This document shows, in pieces, positions 35,802-48,152 of a DNA stretch of 64,000 nucleotides. Under the pieces are notes generated by a model. That model made no database searches. It had not been told where the DNA came from and saw only the letters and a program-made list of their open reading frames with translations. The position numbers and the translations under genes were made by a program. The DNA is from Desmodesmus armatus. Its lineage: Eukaryota > Chlorophyta > Chlorophyceae > Sphaeropleales > Scenedesmaceae. The first letter of the stretch is position 1, and each line of letters starts with the position of its first letter. The stretch covers positions 124,001 to 188,000 of the forward strand of contig VIIQ02000077.1 in NCBI GenBank assembly GCA_007449985.2, in the 5' to 3' direction.

Positions 35802-36550
35802 GCAGGTTGTTGGAGGCGGCGCGCGGCGTATGTTCTGTGTAACAATATGGGCCTGTGGTGCGTGCAATTGGGCGGGCAAATGGAGTGTGATTGAGCTGCA
35901 TTGCAATGTTGTGTCTCTCACTGGATAAAATTGGATGTCGCTCATATTGAGGAGCAGTGGTGTGACACGCTGGCAGGCAGCAATGCCAGTCGGGCATGGA
36001 ACTATGACGGGCCAGGATCGCATAGAAATGCAGCCCAATCTAGTGCCAAGTTGTCACTCACAAGGCAGTAGCAGCTGTTGCAACACAAAGTCGCGGCCAT
36101 TTCTCTACAAACATGGGACGCTGTTGGAGGGTTGAGCCAGCCTGGCGCCGGCTGGCCAGCCTGGCAACAGGTCTTATGGGGCTGAACCTCCCTTATTCTC
36201 TGAAAAGGCTTTCATTCTCATCTCAAAATTGTTGGTCACCAACCACTGACGTGTTCGTCGCTTTGGCACGACTTCATCTGTCATGTCAAACATCCAAGGG
36301 GAAGCTGGGCGGTCACGAACGCAAAGTGGCCACGATCTTGCCTTGTTACCGTTGGTAAACAATATTGAGGTCGTTGCACGCCAATCGAGCAACTCCTTTA
36401 CGCGCAGCACATTGTAAGTGATTTGTCAGCAATCAGCAGCAGCACAACTTGCTCTAATCCTGCCAGGTGGCCTGCAGACTATAATTCTTTCACAAGTCGC
36501 TGGTATTAGTCAACTCATTTCCACTCACATAGCTTCAGACCTTTGCAAGC
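35802..36550. other. Intergenic, no gene seen
   Basis: 3' UTR of the aminotransferase-like gene and promoter/5' UTR of COQ10. No repeat or RNA gene stands out. Confidence 0.6.
35838..35842 (+). terminator. Polyadenylation signal TGTAA of the aminotransferase-like gene
   Basis: TGTAA 37 nt after the stop codon. Confidence 0.45.
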
Positions 36551-38322
36551 ATGCGATCTTCCACAGCAGTGCAAGTCATGCTGCAGTCAGCACGCTGCCT
36601 CGTCAGCATGGGGCAGTTTTCACCAGCAGTTGGGTGCAGATGGCCCCAGCACCATCAATCAGAATGTCAGCAGCCGTTTGGGAGCAGTATACAGCGCCAC
36701 CCTCCACATGTGACGTTGCCGTCAGCATGCACCAGCAGAGGCTTTCTCAGCAGCATCATCAAGCCGGAAAGCAAGGTGTACAAGGAGCGGCGCTTGATAG
36801 GGTGAGGTTCTTCACTTGAGCATGAGGCAATTCAGCGCAGCTGTAATCAGCACTCAGGCAGTGCAGGAGGTGCTGCAATGTTTGAAAATGTGTTTGCCTG
36901 CCGGCAACGCACAGCCAGCCGGAAGCTGCTGGGTACCTGTCGGGTACCCAGCACACCTGTTGATGCTGTCATGGTGTGTGGTCAGTCGCTGAGTCCCTGA
37001 GTCACTGCAGCAGTCACTGCAGCAGTCACTGCAGCAGTCAACTTTGAACCATTGGTTGCTTGCCTGCCTGTAGGTACTCCCCAGAGCAGCTGTACGAGGT
37101 TGTTTCCAAGGTGCAGCACTACCATCAGTTTGTGCCGTGGTGTGTGGGCTCCACGATCCTGACAACGCAGCAGGACGGTCGCTACCTGGAGGCTGAGCTA
37201 CAGATAGGCTTCCAGATGATCAGTGAAAGGCAAGTGGTCTGCCCAGTAGCCGCTAGCCATCTTGCCCACAGTGCGTGGCATGTCAGTGACTGGCGACGGG
37301 GTGGTGGTGGTGGTGGTGGTGTGGTGTGTGTGTGTGGGGGGGGGGGGGGGGGTTAACAAACATCTTTGCAGCCTGCGCCATGTGCAGCGCAATGCACTGC
37401 GATGAATGCTTGATAACGTCAGGCTGGTCTGAAGCAATAAGTCGCACATCGGCTACTGCAGGTTTGTTGAGCACAGAGGATACATTTGCAGCTAGCATAT
37501 AGCATATCAGGCGCATCAACATAGTGCTTGTGACCACGAGGCTGGCCAGTGCAGGACCCTCAAGGGGCTGTTTACACTGCACTTAGTCAGCGTCAAGGCA
37601 ATGCCGCTACAAAGTGAATACTTTGTGCACCACATGCCAGCACACCCTGAACAGCTGAGATGCTGAGTGAATGGAGCTGAGATGGCTAGCTGCTGGCGCT
37701 TGTGTAGCTGTCACAGCACACCACCTCAGCTTGATTCACTCGGCATGGCTGCACTGCTGCGCTGCTGCAGCACAGCAGGTGGTCCCAAGATGACAGTGTC
37801 AGGTCTCCGACTGTCAGTCCCGGTTTGTTCAGTCAAAATTCGGCATTTGTGTTGTGATGCTGGCGCTCTGCGGTCTGCATGGACAAACACTTGATTGAAC
37901 CCGTGCTTTGTTTCCTGCCATGCGTCTGCAGGTACACCAGCAAAGTGACCCTGCACCCACCCCACAGGGTCAGCAGCACGGTGGCCGACAGCGCCCTGTT
38001 CCACCATTTGGAATCCACCTGGCAGATGACGCCAGGCCCAAGCCCAAACAGCACGTGGCTCAGCTTCTCTGTCGATTTTGCCTTCCTCAACCCCTTATAT
38101 GCCAACGTTGCGCAGCTGTTCTTTTCAGAAGTGGTCACGCGCATGATGGGAGCATTTGAGGGCGCTGCCAGCAGCTGTACGGCCAGCCCAGCTTCCTCAG
38201 CACAGGCAGGAGCCAACCTCACCACGTGCACCATGTCCCTGCTAGCAAGCACCACCAGCAGCACCATGTGCAGCACAAGCGCCCGCAGCAGTTGCAGCAG
38301 CAGCAGCAGCAGCAGTCGGTAG
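36551..38322 (+). CDS. COQ10: Coenzyme Q-binding protein COQ10 (START/polyketide-cyclase domain)
   Basis: Three exons (36551-36801, 37074-37229, 37932-38322) give 265 residues. The first 70 or so residues, Arg/Ser/Gln-rich without acidic residues at the start, look like a mitochondrial presequence. The START domain follows with KERRLIGYSPEQLYEVVSKV, HYHQFVPWC, YLEAELQIGFQMISERYTSK, FHHLESTWQMTPGP and FFSEVVTRMMGAFEG. COQ10 binds ubiquinone in the inner membrane and supports its synthesis and use in respiration. Intron 2 uses a GC donor (GCAAGT at 37230) rather than GT. After AFEG the +1 frame encodes a better family match (RCQQLYGQPS), so the C-terminal tail as read is probably out of frame. 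Confidence 0.92.
37230..37931 (+). other. COQ10: GC-AG intron of COQ10
   Basis: The only way to join ISER to YTSK in phase, as in other COQ10 proteins, is donor AG|GCAAGT with acceptor CTGCAG at 37926-37931. The intron contains a GGTGGT/GT-rich run ending in a G tract at about 37337-37352. Confidence 0.8.
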
Positions 38323-38477
38323 CGGCAGCAGCAGCAATGGGCGTGGATCCAGGGGGTAGTTTAGCTGGTCAAGAGGAGCAGCAGCTGACGCGGCGAGAGT
38401 AACATTTTTGCTCAAATTCTCAGGCCACCCAGGGTTGTGCACGTTGAGTCAACCAGGGTTCCACACCTGACAGTTCC

Positions 38478-38482
38478 TGTAA
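38478..38482 (+). terminator. Polyadenylation signal TGTAA of COQ10
   Basis: TGTAA 156 nt after the stop, before the F-box/LRR start. Confidence 0.35.
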
Positions 38483-38571
38483 CGCCCTCTATGGCCCCAT
38501 CAAAGATGATGTGTTGCCACATTGAATGATTTGACTCGGTCTCTACTGTCCACAGCGTTCTTGGAATCTCC

Positions 38572-41025
38572 TTGTCCTGTCAACGCCTCATCATCATATG
38601 CAATAGTCAGCTCTCGGCTCTTTCAGGCTCGAAGCTGAGCCAACGGCTGCATCTTACCATGAAGCTACTTTCGAGCACCCATGACGGCAGCTTTAATGAC
38701 CTCAAGCAGCTGAAGTCCGCATTCAGGACCTTGTCCAAGTGCGTGTGTGCGTCGAGCAAGGCAACACGCACCAAGTCTCCTTATCTAGGCTGTGATGACG
38801 AGGACGAAGACGGCTGGCTGCTGGCTGCAGCTCAGCCCTCTGGACTGAACACGCTACCAGAGGTGATGTCGTGTGCTCCAGCCTGTCTGACCTCCAGCGA
38901 CACGTGCAGGCATCGCCAGGGGTCGGTTGTAGTGGCAGCTGGTAGTCTCAGTCCACCACTCACCACACCCAGCTCCCTGGAGTGCAACAGCAGCAGTGTG
39001 GGCCAGGCAGTACACTGTGTCGGTGACTGTGCTGCTAGGGGCCTTCGGGCAGCTGAGGTGCTTCACTGTTCCTTTTTCAGCTAGCCTCCACACTTCCTTT
39101 CTTCAACTTGCCTTAACATATGCCATGTGGGTGGATACATGCAGGATGTCTTGCTGGCCATCCTGGCCTGCTTCCCAGACAAGCAGAAGGCCGTGCAGCT
39201 GCGTGTCGTGTGCAAGGCCTGGAGAGACTTGTTCAACCGCAGCGTGCACTGCATCACCATCCACAGCAACCTGCAGCTGCTGCCTCAGAACCCCTCCCGC
39301 TTCCCAACCTGCGCCACCTGTGCATCAGCCAGACCAACAGCACAGCAGCCAAGGCGGCAGTGCGCATGCTGGGGGTGCCTAACTGCAAGGAGTTGACCAT
39401 GCTGGAGATCAGCAACACTTGGATGCAGGAGCCGCCCTCAGACCTGTACCGCATGACCAGCCTCAAGACGCTGTCCCTCACCAGCTGCCGCATGAAGACC
39501 CTGGACTCTGCCCAGCTGCACATGCTGCCGCAGCTAGAGGTGCTGGACCTGTCCGCCAACAGCCTGTCAGGTATGGCGCGTTAGCAGCGCATCTGTCTGG
39601 GCGATCACCCACAGCAGCCTGATCGGCTGGCGTGTAGTTGCATCTTTTTTCACTGGATCTGGCGCCGATAGGCATGCATGCATGTCGCGACCGCAGCTGT
39701 CGCGTCTGGATCACATACAAACTGCACTTGCTGGTGTGAGCGGGCAACTTACATCATCAGGACATGGCTGTCAGGACTGGTTGTGCGGGCTGCAGTGTTC
39801 TTCTGCTCTCAGCGCACCCTACTGATGCTGACACCACACCCATGTCTGCCTCCTTGTCCTGCACTCGCTGCATCGCTTGCAGAGCTGCCTTCTGCCATCG
39901 GCAGCCTGGGCAGGAGCCTCAGGAAGCTGAACGTGTCAGGTGGGCAGCTGCAGTTGCATGCACCTGGAAGTTGCTTAAAAAACGGCTGCTCAGTGGCAGC
40001 AGCACAGCCAGTTCCTGTGGTGATTCTCACTGGTGAACTCAGTCGTTTCATGACCTTGGCTGACGCACAGCTTCTTTGCAGCAATGTGTTGGCATCAGCT
40101 CACTCAGCAGGTGGTAAGAGCATGTGGAGCACACGAGGCGAACAGAGTCTGCCGCCGCTCAAGTCAAGGCAACTCACTTTTCCCCATGCCGCTCACATCT
40201 GCTCTTATTCTGTTTGCCCTGCCTTCCTTCCTTTGCAGACAATGCGCTGAGCTACCTCCCTGAGGGCCTTGGTGGGCTCACCAACCTCAAGTCCCTGCGT
40301 GCCGCCAACAACACCCTGCTGGAGCTGCCAGACAGCATCGTGGACCTGCAGTGCCTCACAACCCTGGACCTCAGCCTCAACAGGCTCAAGGCAGTGCCTG
40401 ACAGGCTGTGTGAGCTGACAGGGCTGCAGCAGCTGGGGCTGTTTGCCGCCTTCAGCCACAGCTTGAGGACAGAGGGATCCAGCACCGTGCGCGTGCTGGC
40501 TGACATGACGTGAGTGTTTGTGAGGACAGCAGCAGGGTGGGTTTCGTTTGCCGTTATGTACAAGCATGTTGTCCAAGCAGGGAGTTGAGCAGGGGTGGGT
40601 TTTGGCGTGAGTCTGCCAGGCGTCGATGCCTTTGGGGTTGTCCATGACAGATGCATGCGCAGATGAGCAGCTAGTGTGATGTGCAGGTTCTTTGCAGAGC
40701 GGCACTGGATGTGCATGAGCCTGCTGCACAAACATGGTGATGAAGGAGCATGCACTTGTCACAGTTCAGGTGTAAACAGGAGACCTGCACGCCAACCTGC
40801 CACACCACCATGCTGTGTGCTGACGCTGCTGCCCCCCATGCTTGCTGTGTGTTGTCCTGCAGCATGAGGTCTCCTGAGCTGCGGCTGCATGCAGAGGAGG
40901 TTGTGCTGAGCCTGGTGCGCATGCGCAAGAAGCAGCTGGCGATGGCAGCAGCAGTGGAGGCAGCACGCAATGCCAGCCCTACAGGAGACGATGATGACGA
41001 GCCTACACCAGACCAGCTGCCCTGA
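38572..41025 (+). CDS. F-box / leucine-rich-repeat protein, with a frame break in exon 2
   Basis: Exons 38572-38862, 39145-39570, 39883-39939, 40239-40509, about 40698-40736 and 40863-41025. The start may instead be the ATG at 38659. Across the first junction TLPE|DVLLAILACFP then VCKAWRDLF form an F-box (about residues 95-130). LRRs follow: LPNLRHLCIS, LKTLSLTSCRM, LEVLDLSANSLSELPSAIG, LTNLKSLRAANNTLLELPDSI, LTTLDLSLNRLKAVPDRL. The F-box and the LRRs lie in different frames with no splice site between (about 39285-39305). This means a one-base loss or equivalent in the genome or assembly. The small fifth exon is the least certain; it was chosen because it alone keeps the phase. F-box/LRR proteins serve as substrate receptors of SCF ubiquitin ligases; the substrate is unknown. 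The acidic tail GDDDDEPTPD ends the protein. Confidence 0.72.
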
Positions 41026-44000
41026 AGTGCTGCTGCTGTGGTCATCAGTGTGCCAGCAACACAAGCAGCTACTGCCCTGTAAGCCACTGGCAGCTTGATG
41101 GACGGAGCTGCCGCTGTGCGGACAGCAAGCATGCTTCTTTGCCCAGCATCTCCCTAACAAGGTTGTCCAGTCTGAGACGACAGTGCGCATAGGGCAACTG
41201 GAGCGGCGTCAACAGCATGCAGGACGGCCGTCCTGTGCTGCTGCAAGCATACTATAGTGCAGCAGTTGCTCAAGCCATTGGTGCAATTGCAGTGTGACCA
41301 CAGCCTTGCCTTCCCAATATATGCCCAATGTGCTGGTGGGTTGTGTTGACAGCATCGGTGCTGCTGCCACTGCAGCAGTGGGTTGTTCTGTGCGCATCCG
41401 CCGCAGTCAAAGCAACAGCAAGATGCACATTGGTGCTGTTGTGTGTGTTGCCGCCCAGGCAGACGTGCAGCTTGTGAAGGGGGGGGGGGCTTGTTTGCTT
41501 AGCACAGCAAGCGTGCTGATGCTGCAAGCGTGCAGGATTGATCCTTGTATTACTTTGACCTTCCCGTCGTTGACTAGTCTTCAACACCTTGTATGATGTG
41601 GGTCTCAGCAGTGGTGTCAACGAGTCTTTGCCTTTCCTTGCGCAGTAAGCATTGCGTGGTGGGGTCTGTTTGTTGGTAAGCATTGCGTGGTGGGGTCTGT
41701 TTGCTGGCGCTGTCAAGATGCTGACGCATGTCAGCTGACAGCTAGGGTGGCGTGTTCTGGCTGTACATGCCAGGCTGTCCTGCAGCCTGGCATGTGCTGC
41801 CTTGTTTCGTGCATGCAGCGCTGAAATGGCTCTGTGTTGCTCGCTGTGTGTTTGGCCTCCTGAGGTTTGCTGCAGATCCATTGCACAGCCTCAGCAGCCC
41901 TGGCTGTTTGATTGTCTGCATTGCTTCAAGCCCTGCCAAGGGCTGAAGCTTCTTTATAGCTTGGTGCTTTTGTCAGCAGTCTGGTGCAGGACTGCGTTTG
42001 TTTTTGTGCACTAGTCGTTATGGCCCGCTTCAGTGTGAGGATGTACCACAGGTTTTCAGGGTGTACCACAGGTCGTGGTGTCAGGCCAGGATTTTGTGTG
42101 TTTGGTTGGTTCTGCTGCAGTCATGCCCTGTGTGGGTGCGGTGTGCTCGCACCAAACGTCGAGTGCACAGTGCATGGCAGCAGTGGGACCTCTTTTGTCT
42201 GTGTGCCAACTGAACGCCTGCCGAAGCCCGCTGCAGTAACCTGTGGCCGCCACAATGCGAGCTGCTGTTGCTGTTTGGCTGTCAGGCGGCAATGGCACAG
42301 GGGATCGCAGATTGCTGCGTGATGACTAGCCCTGCGTGCTGAAGCAGAACAGCTATATGCTGAGCTGCAGGGCTGTTGTGCTTCGATGACTGCAGTGTTC
42401 TGTTTGTGTGGAGGACTCACAGGTCGGGTGTGGCTTCTGCATGCGTAATGCTGGTTACTGGTGCTTGTGCGCGGCCTGTGTGCACCTTTGTGCGTGGTTG
42501 AAGCTTTGGCGCGGCTGCCAAAGTTTGCTGACTCAATACAGTACATGTGGAGGGGCAGGGTGTGCGGTTCGCGCAGTGGTATGTCAGTTGCCAAGCGCGC
42601 GAAGCAAATGGCAGGTAATGCGGTTGCAAGGCCAGCACATGCGACTGGCTGCATACTCAGCAGGCTGCTGCCTTGCGAGTTGTGTGGTGGGTGTTTTGGG
42701 GGTCTGATTGTGGTGTGGTGTGGGTGCGTCACATGCTGAAACAGGCATGCAGCTGGGCAGGGGTGGCAGGCTGGTGGGTCCCTCCAACAACACCATGCAG
42801 CATGTAATGCGCCATGCAGACGCTCCAGTGTCTCCCTTTGGCTGCTGCGGCACACCTGACGGCTGTCTACTGGTTGCCATGCCTTGCGTGGTACCTTTCA
42901 GTGGTCCTATCAGGGTGCACGTGCTTGCATGTCGTGCTGGTTATCTGTTCTGCCAGGTCTGTGTCCTGCTGACGCTGCTGTATGTGGCAGCTGTGCAGCC
43001 TGACAGATGCCCATGGGGGTAAAAGCTGTGCAGGCTGACAGATGCCCCATGGGCATCTTGTGTGGGTGGTCAGAGCTGGCCAGACATACATATGCCGCTT
43101 TGGGGCAGTGATTGTTACCTTGATGTTGCCGGGTGTGCCGGAGCTGCTGTGGTACAGATCTGCTGCTGTTGCTGTGCACTGCGCAATCTTTCCTGCCATG
43201 GTTTGTGGATATGTTTGTTTGTGTTCTTCATTGGTCCTCAATGTATGTAATTCTTTCCCATCGCAGCTGTGTGTGGTTTCCCGTCGCAGCTGTGTGTGGG
43301 CCTGCCTGCGTGGCGCCTTGTATGACTGGCTGTCCCATTGGGTGTACCAAGATCTTTGGCTGGGTCTGCTGCTTTGGAAGAGGCGTGCACTACACGTGAG
43401 TGCAGAGACACCACCCCTCATGTTGATGGCACGGAGTTGTGGTTGCCATGGCGTAATACTGTATCCATGTGTCCGCAGGATTGACTTTGCGGTTGGCTGC
43501 ACACGCCAGATGGCTTGAGCCAAGCACAGCTGCGTGCTGCAAGCCCCAAACGCAACACTTTGGCTTTGTTTGTGACCTGTGACGGGGTGTACAAGGGAAT
43601 GAAAATGGGTTTTGCGCTGCACGGTGTGATGTTTGTCATGTAATGCTGCAGCCAAACATAGCCCGCCAATTGCTGTGGCACCTGTGCCATGCGAGCTATG
43701 GGCTTGGCGCAGCACATTTGTGATTGTTGTTGCAGGGCCAATGCAGGTCAGTCAGCATACCCTCTTGTGTGCATCAACTGCATGCCCGTGCACGCAATGA
43801 CTGGCGGTTGACAGTATGGCAGTTGGGGATCGTTGTGTAGTACACGTGCGTGTGTTTGCGCTGCTAATGTGTTGTTTGTACTTAGTGCGATGCTGCTGAA
43901 AGCCTGCTGAGTTGGCTTCCACTGCCAAAGGCTTATAATGTGGTCGAGCTGTGTGTGCTGCATGATGTGCTGTACTTCGTGAGCTAATAGCAATGTACCA

Positions 44001-44888
44001 GTGCCTGACATTGCAATGTACCAGTGCAATGTGTATGAAGGCAGCCTGAGATGGCCCAAGGAAGTGGGTGGGTGTCACCAGGTGATGTGCGCAGCACTGC
44101 ATGATGTCTGTGCAGGACTACATGACCGCCTTGCCGCTCAGCACAGTTGTAACATACGAGGAAAGGCTTATGTTGGGTGCCGCAGTGCGTGAAGTGCAAG
44201 AGCATTGCTACATTGAACATGTGCCCTGCCAAAATGCGTCTTACCCATGTCAGTCTCACACGCTCTGAACTGCAACAAGGCCTGGCCACGGTACCTACGG
44301 CGTGCAAAGTGCCGTACCTCACAGGCAAGGTCATTAGTAACATGAATTGCAGTCATCTTTGCCAACAGCACTGTGTCGGGTGCAGCCGGCTGCAACATCG
44401 ACCCAGACGATGGTGACAATGGCAGACGCTGAACACATCCACACCACTTGCCCTGCAGATAGACCGCGGGGTGTTGTGGATTCAACACAATATGTGCCAC
44501 CAGTCAGTAGGGCTATATCAGGGGCCAGAGTGCTGAAGCTGTGCATGCCAGTGCAAAATTCACCAGGGCTGCACCATCTATGCTGTGCAATACCCTACAA
44601 TCATAGGGTGCAAACACTCTTCAAGAAGGGCACCAAAGCACTAGGAAACACCACAAGCCTTGATGGCATTGTTAGCAACACTCAATTGTGGTTGCAATGG
44701 AGCAACCATAAGTCTGCAGTACCACCCACACTGCAGCACACCAACGGGGCACTGCCAGCATGTGTCAACACACCTCCTGACCACATATCAGTGCAAGAAT
44801 CGCGCGGTACAGTACCGGGTGTGCTGAGCCAGCAGGCTGACCTGCCCCCAGGCTGCCCAATCCCAATCTCATGACGTGGGTGCAATCT
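41026..44888. other. 3.9-kb gene-poor stretch
   Basis: No ORF here resembles a known protein or shows splice-compatible conserved blocks. Several small tandem duplications occur: GTAAGCATTGCGTGGTGGGG twice at 41644-41701, GTACCACAGGT twice at 42043-42073, and CTGACAGATGCCC twice at 42998-43048. Confidence 0.55.
41078..41082 (+). terminator. Polyadenylation signal TGTAA of the F-box/LRR gene
   Basis: TGTAA 53 nt after the stop codon. Confidence 0.45.
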
Positions 44889-46792
44889 TCACAGTTTGAG
44901 TTCCTCCTTGGACACCAGCACACCATCTGCACATGCAGCAGCAGTGCAAAGAGCAGCAGCAGCAGCAGCACCAACGTGAGGCTATGTAATCTGTACTCGC
45001 ACTACTATTGCGGCCTAGCAAAGGATGCTGACTGCTCCTCCAGCCTCTTCATGAGTGTTGTTGCTCCTGCCTTGCTGCATGCAGCACAATTAGCCAGCTC
45101 TACTGCCCATTTGGAAAGAACAGTAGAAGAAACTGGAAAGAACCTTGGAAAGAATATTATATGTATGCTCGCCTACCTTTGTCTGCATACACCCAGTCCC
45201 CTGGGTGTACGGTGACTCCTGCAATGGTGACAGGCACATCTGACAGCCCTGGGTCCCTCTTGCTGCTCTTGAGGGGGTAGGTGCCCAGTGCCTTCACCCC
45301 CAGGGGCATTTTGCCAATGTCTTCACTGTCCCTAATGCAGCCATAGATGATGGCACCCTGCAGCGGTTACAGTACAGTACAGTACAGTATTTTGGGGACA
45401 GGGTCCCAACCTCAGCACTAGCCAGCGAGTTACAACCATAGGCTTGTTCAGCATTGTGGCAGCACCAAAGTTGTGCGTGAAACAGTGCTACGTTGAGTGC
45501 ACCTGGGCAAATGCTGGAGTAGGGCCCCTCTACCACTGCTGGATCTGCCACTCCTGCCAGGCATGCAGCAGGCTGCTGCCGCCGCCGCCACCGCTGCTGC
45601 TGCTGCTGCTGCTGCTGCCGCTGCTGCCAGGCATGCAGCAGGCTGCTGCTGCTGCTGCCTCTGCTGCTGCTGTCCAGCATCAAGCCTCATAAAACACTCA
45701 CGCTCCAGCCGTTTTTGTAGGCCATCTCGGCAATGTTGTCACCCAGCAGGGCGCAGCGCTTGCTGCCACCTCCATCGACCACCAGCACACGCCCGTTGCC
45801 TGGCTGCTCAAAGGCCTGGAGAAGGGGAGGGGGGGGGGATGTTTCAGTAAGAGGGATTTTTGAGGATTGCTGTGGCAGTGAGGTGAGTGTGTGTTACCAA
45901 ACACTCGAGTAAGACGTCTGAACTGTCCAGCCGTGTTGGTTGGACCCGGGGGCAGAGGGGGACTGAGGGTAGGACCAGCAAGGGATTACGCAGGTGCAGT
46001 GTGCAGCCATATTGCTCTGGATGCTTCAACAGCATTGTAGCAGCTTCGCGTTTCTGCCTGAATCCTCACACGCATGGCCTATTACCTCCCGGCCCCAACT
46101 CTGTATACTGGCCTGGAGATGCCCGGCATGCCTGACGGGCAGCAGGCTTATACAAGAGTTTATCCCTACTGCTATGAGTCCTACCTTGCGCACAAGTGGA
46201 TTGTTTTCAAAACACTTGACTGTTGAGACCTGGCCACTGAAGCGCATGTTTCCGCCAAGGTCCCTGCAGTGTCATTCAGGACAGCAAAGGCAGGGCAAGG
46301 CCTTCTATAACCGACCATTGATGCGTATTCCGTCAATGCATGACGTAACAATGCTGCTGCTGCTGCTGCTGCCCAGATCAGGGTGCTGGACACACTCAAG
46401 TGTGCCCGTCACCCGCCAAAGCACTACAACAAACCCTACTTTCAGCAGGCAGAGGGCATATTCACAAGGTCTACGCACTGGAAAATGGGCTCCATGATGT
46501 TGACTTTGCGCTGCGCCATTTCATCTACTGGTTCAGGGATGAACACATCTGCCAAGTCTGCTGTTGCACCCCTTGCTGTGTTGGCTGGGGGTGTGGCTGT
46601 AGTTGGGCCAGAGGCGCCTGCTGCTGCTGCTGCTGACATACTGAACAACCGAAGTTGAAGCTGGTGTTGCAGTGCTCCTGTTACTGGGGCTGCCCGCGCC
46701 AAGTTTGCCACACCGGAAAGCATTTGATCTGCAGAAGTTGACTTTTTCAACGCGCAACGATCCAAACACGCCAGAAGCCGCGCACAAGACAT
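44889..46792 (-). CDS. RraA-like / 4-hydroxy-4-methyl-2-oxoglutarate aldolase family protein
   Basis: Five minus-strand exons (46792-46479, 46263-46185, 45815-45702, 45357-45177, 44926-44889) give 241 residues. The RraA core starts with ATADLADVF and MEPIFQDLGG, then [37 protein letters not shown] (about 139-158), [14 protein letters not shown] with Arg178-Asp179, [34 protein letters not shown] and a [10 protein letters not shown] end. The G-D-N and R-D residues used for metal and pyruvate-enolate binding in HMG/CHA aldolases are kept, so it may be an active aldolase/oxaloacetate decarboxylase. The first 50 or so residues (Arg/Ala/Leu-rich, no early acidic residues) look like an organelle-targeting peptide. 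An in-frame upstream ATG exists at 46909. Confidence 0.92.
45585..45668. repeat. GCTGCTGCTG / CAGGCATGCAGCAGGCTGCTGC tandem repeat in RraA-like intron 3
   Basis: A CTG microsatellite is flanked by two copies of CCAGGCATGCAGCAGGCTGC (from 45557 and 45626), a local duplication inside the intron. Confidence 0.7.
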
Positions 46793-48150
46793 TCTACAAA
46801 GCAATAAGCTGGATTGTGGCCACACATCACGGTCAAAAATGTGTGACTCACCCATGTCGTTTGACTGGGGTTGACTTGATGATGAGACCAAGAGTGGACC
46901 CGTGGCCACAGGCCCAATCTTACAGCAGGCGCACTATGTTTCAAGCTCCATTACTGATCACTGTTGCTGAGTCCTTGGCGCACAGCAGAACAGCAACGCA
47001 GTGGGTGTAGCTCGTGGACTTGAGTGTAGCTGCAGTCAACATGAACCACCAGCTTGCATTAATGGCTGCCTTTGACACTCACACATGATGAGCGTACAAC
47101 AATTATCAGTGTTAGTACTGCACAACCACACGCATTTGTAGCTACAGCCACCTACACCCAGCTACTCAGTGAGGTCCGGCAACTGTAGCTTGTAGCCAGT
47201 TCCCATGGCAGCTGTGCCAATCTGCCATACCATGTAACTGTATGTAGCTGACTTGCTATCATGGAGCCTATTTACGATGACCAACCTACTGGTGCAGGCG
47301 GCTCAGCAAGCTACCGTAGCTGACGGTCAGCACACAAGTCAGCACACCTGTCAATGTTACAAAGCTAGGGCTGAGTCACTCCAGGCTCAGGTCGGTACAA
47401 GTTACTAGGAATCAACCAATCAATGAGCCTGTTTCTGCCGTGGTGCGCACCATGACAGAAACAGGCTCAATGCTTGTACAGGGAATCAACCAATCAATGC
47501 TACATCTGCACCGCTGTGCTGGCTGTGAAGCTCAACAAGCTCATGCAGCTAATCACTGAGTGGCCACTGGCTGGGTGGCAGTTACACAAGACACTTCAAT
47601 GTTACAACTGCCACTTCAGCCACGACGGCACAGGGAGCAGTCCAGCACCTGCATGCACAAGCAAGCAGAGTAGAATGATTGAGTGCCTGTCAATGAGCCA
47701 ACGCCTGAGTTGCCACGCCTCTGCTGTGCACGTGCTCAGCAGGCTGGTATCATTCACCGTCATCAGCGCCTGACAATGCCTGCATGCCTCTGCCGTGCAT
47801 ATGGGGAGGTGGTTCCGACCGGATGCTTTCACCGCTGGGCAATAACCAGCACGACATATCCGGCAGGTACAGCATGCATCAGCCGGGACTATACGCTGAC
47901 GCTGCACATCATGGAGTCACCAGCAGGCGGACCGCATACATTTATTTCATCAACTGGTTGTGTGGTTGTGCATGATCGACATCTGCTGATTGTTTGGGGT
48001 TGGCGGTTTACTACAACCAATAGAGGCTCTGACATCACCCATATGGGTGATGCATGGCCATGCATCGCCTAACAAAGCTTGCTGTCACGGACCTTGTGCC
48101 GGTAGGGACGAAACAGCCGTACGGCGCTCCTGGTATCACCAACAGCAACG
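46793..48150. other. Intergenic upstream of the RraA-like gene
   Basis: Contains the RraA-like promoter region and copy B of the GTAGC-rich dispersed repeat (about 47180-47312). AATCAACCAATCAATG occurs twice nearby (47410 and 47484). No gene recognised. Confidence 0.55.
47180..47312. repeat. GTAGC-rich dispersed repeat, copy B
   Basis: Second copy of the family seen at 31930-32060, sharing CTGTAGCTTGTAGCCAGTTC (47183), AACCTACTGGTGCAGGCG (47283) and GCAAGCTAC. The middle is diverged. Confidence 0.6.
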
Positions 48151-48152
48151 CG

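Noticed and set aside
40687..40739. Alternative fifth exon of the F-box/LRR gene starting FFAERHWMCMS
   Set aside because: Its length leaves the wrong phase for the last exon; the acceptor 11 nt downstream closes the frame.
42320..42400. GTGATGA followed by CTGA, a possible further box C/D snoRNA
   Set aside because: No complementary terminal stem and no antisense element recognised.
41294..44340. Several 80-280 residue ORFs in the gene-poor stretch
   Set aside because: Cys/Trp/His-rich translations without domains or splice-compatible partners; expected by chance in GC-rich DNA.
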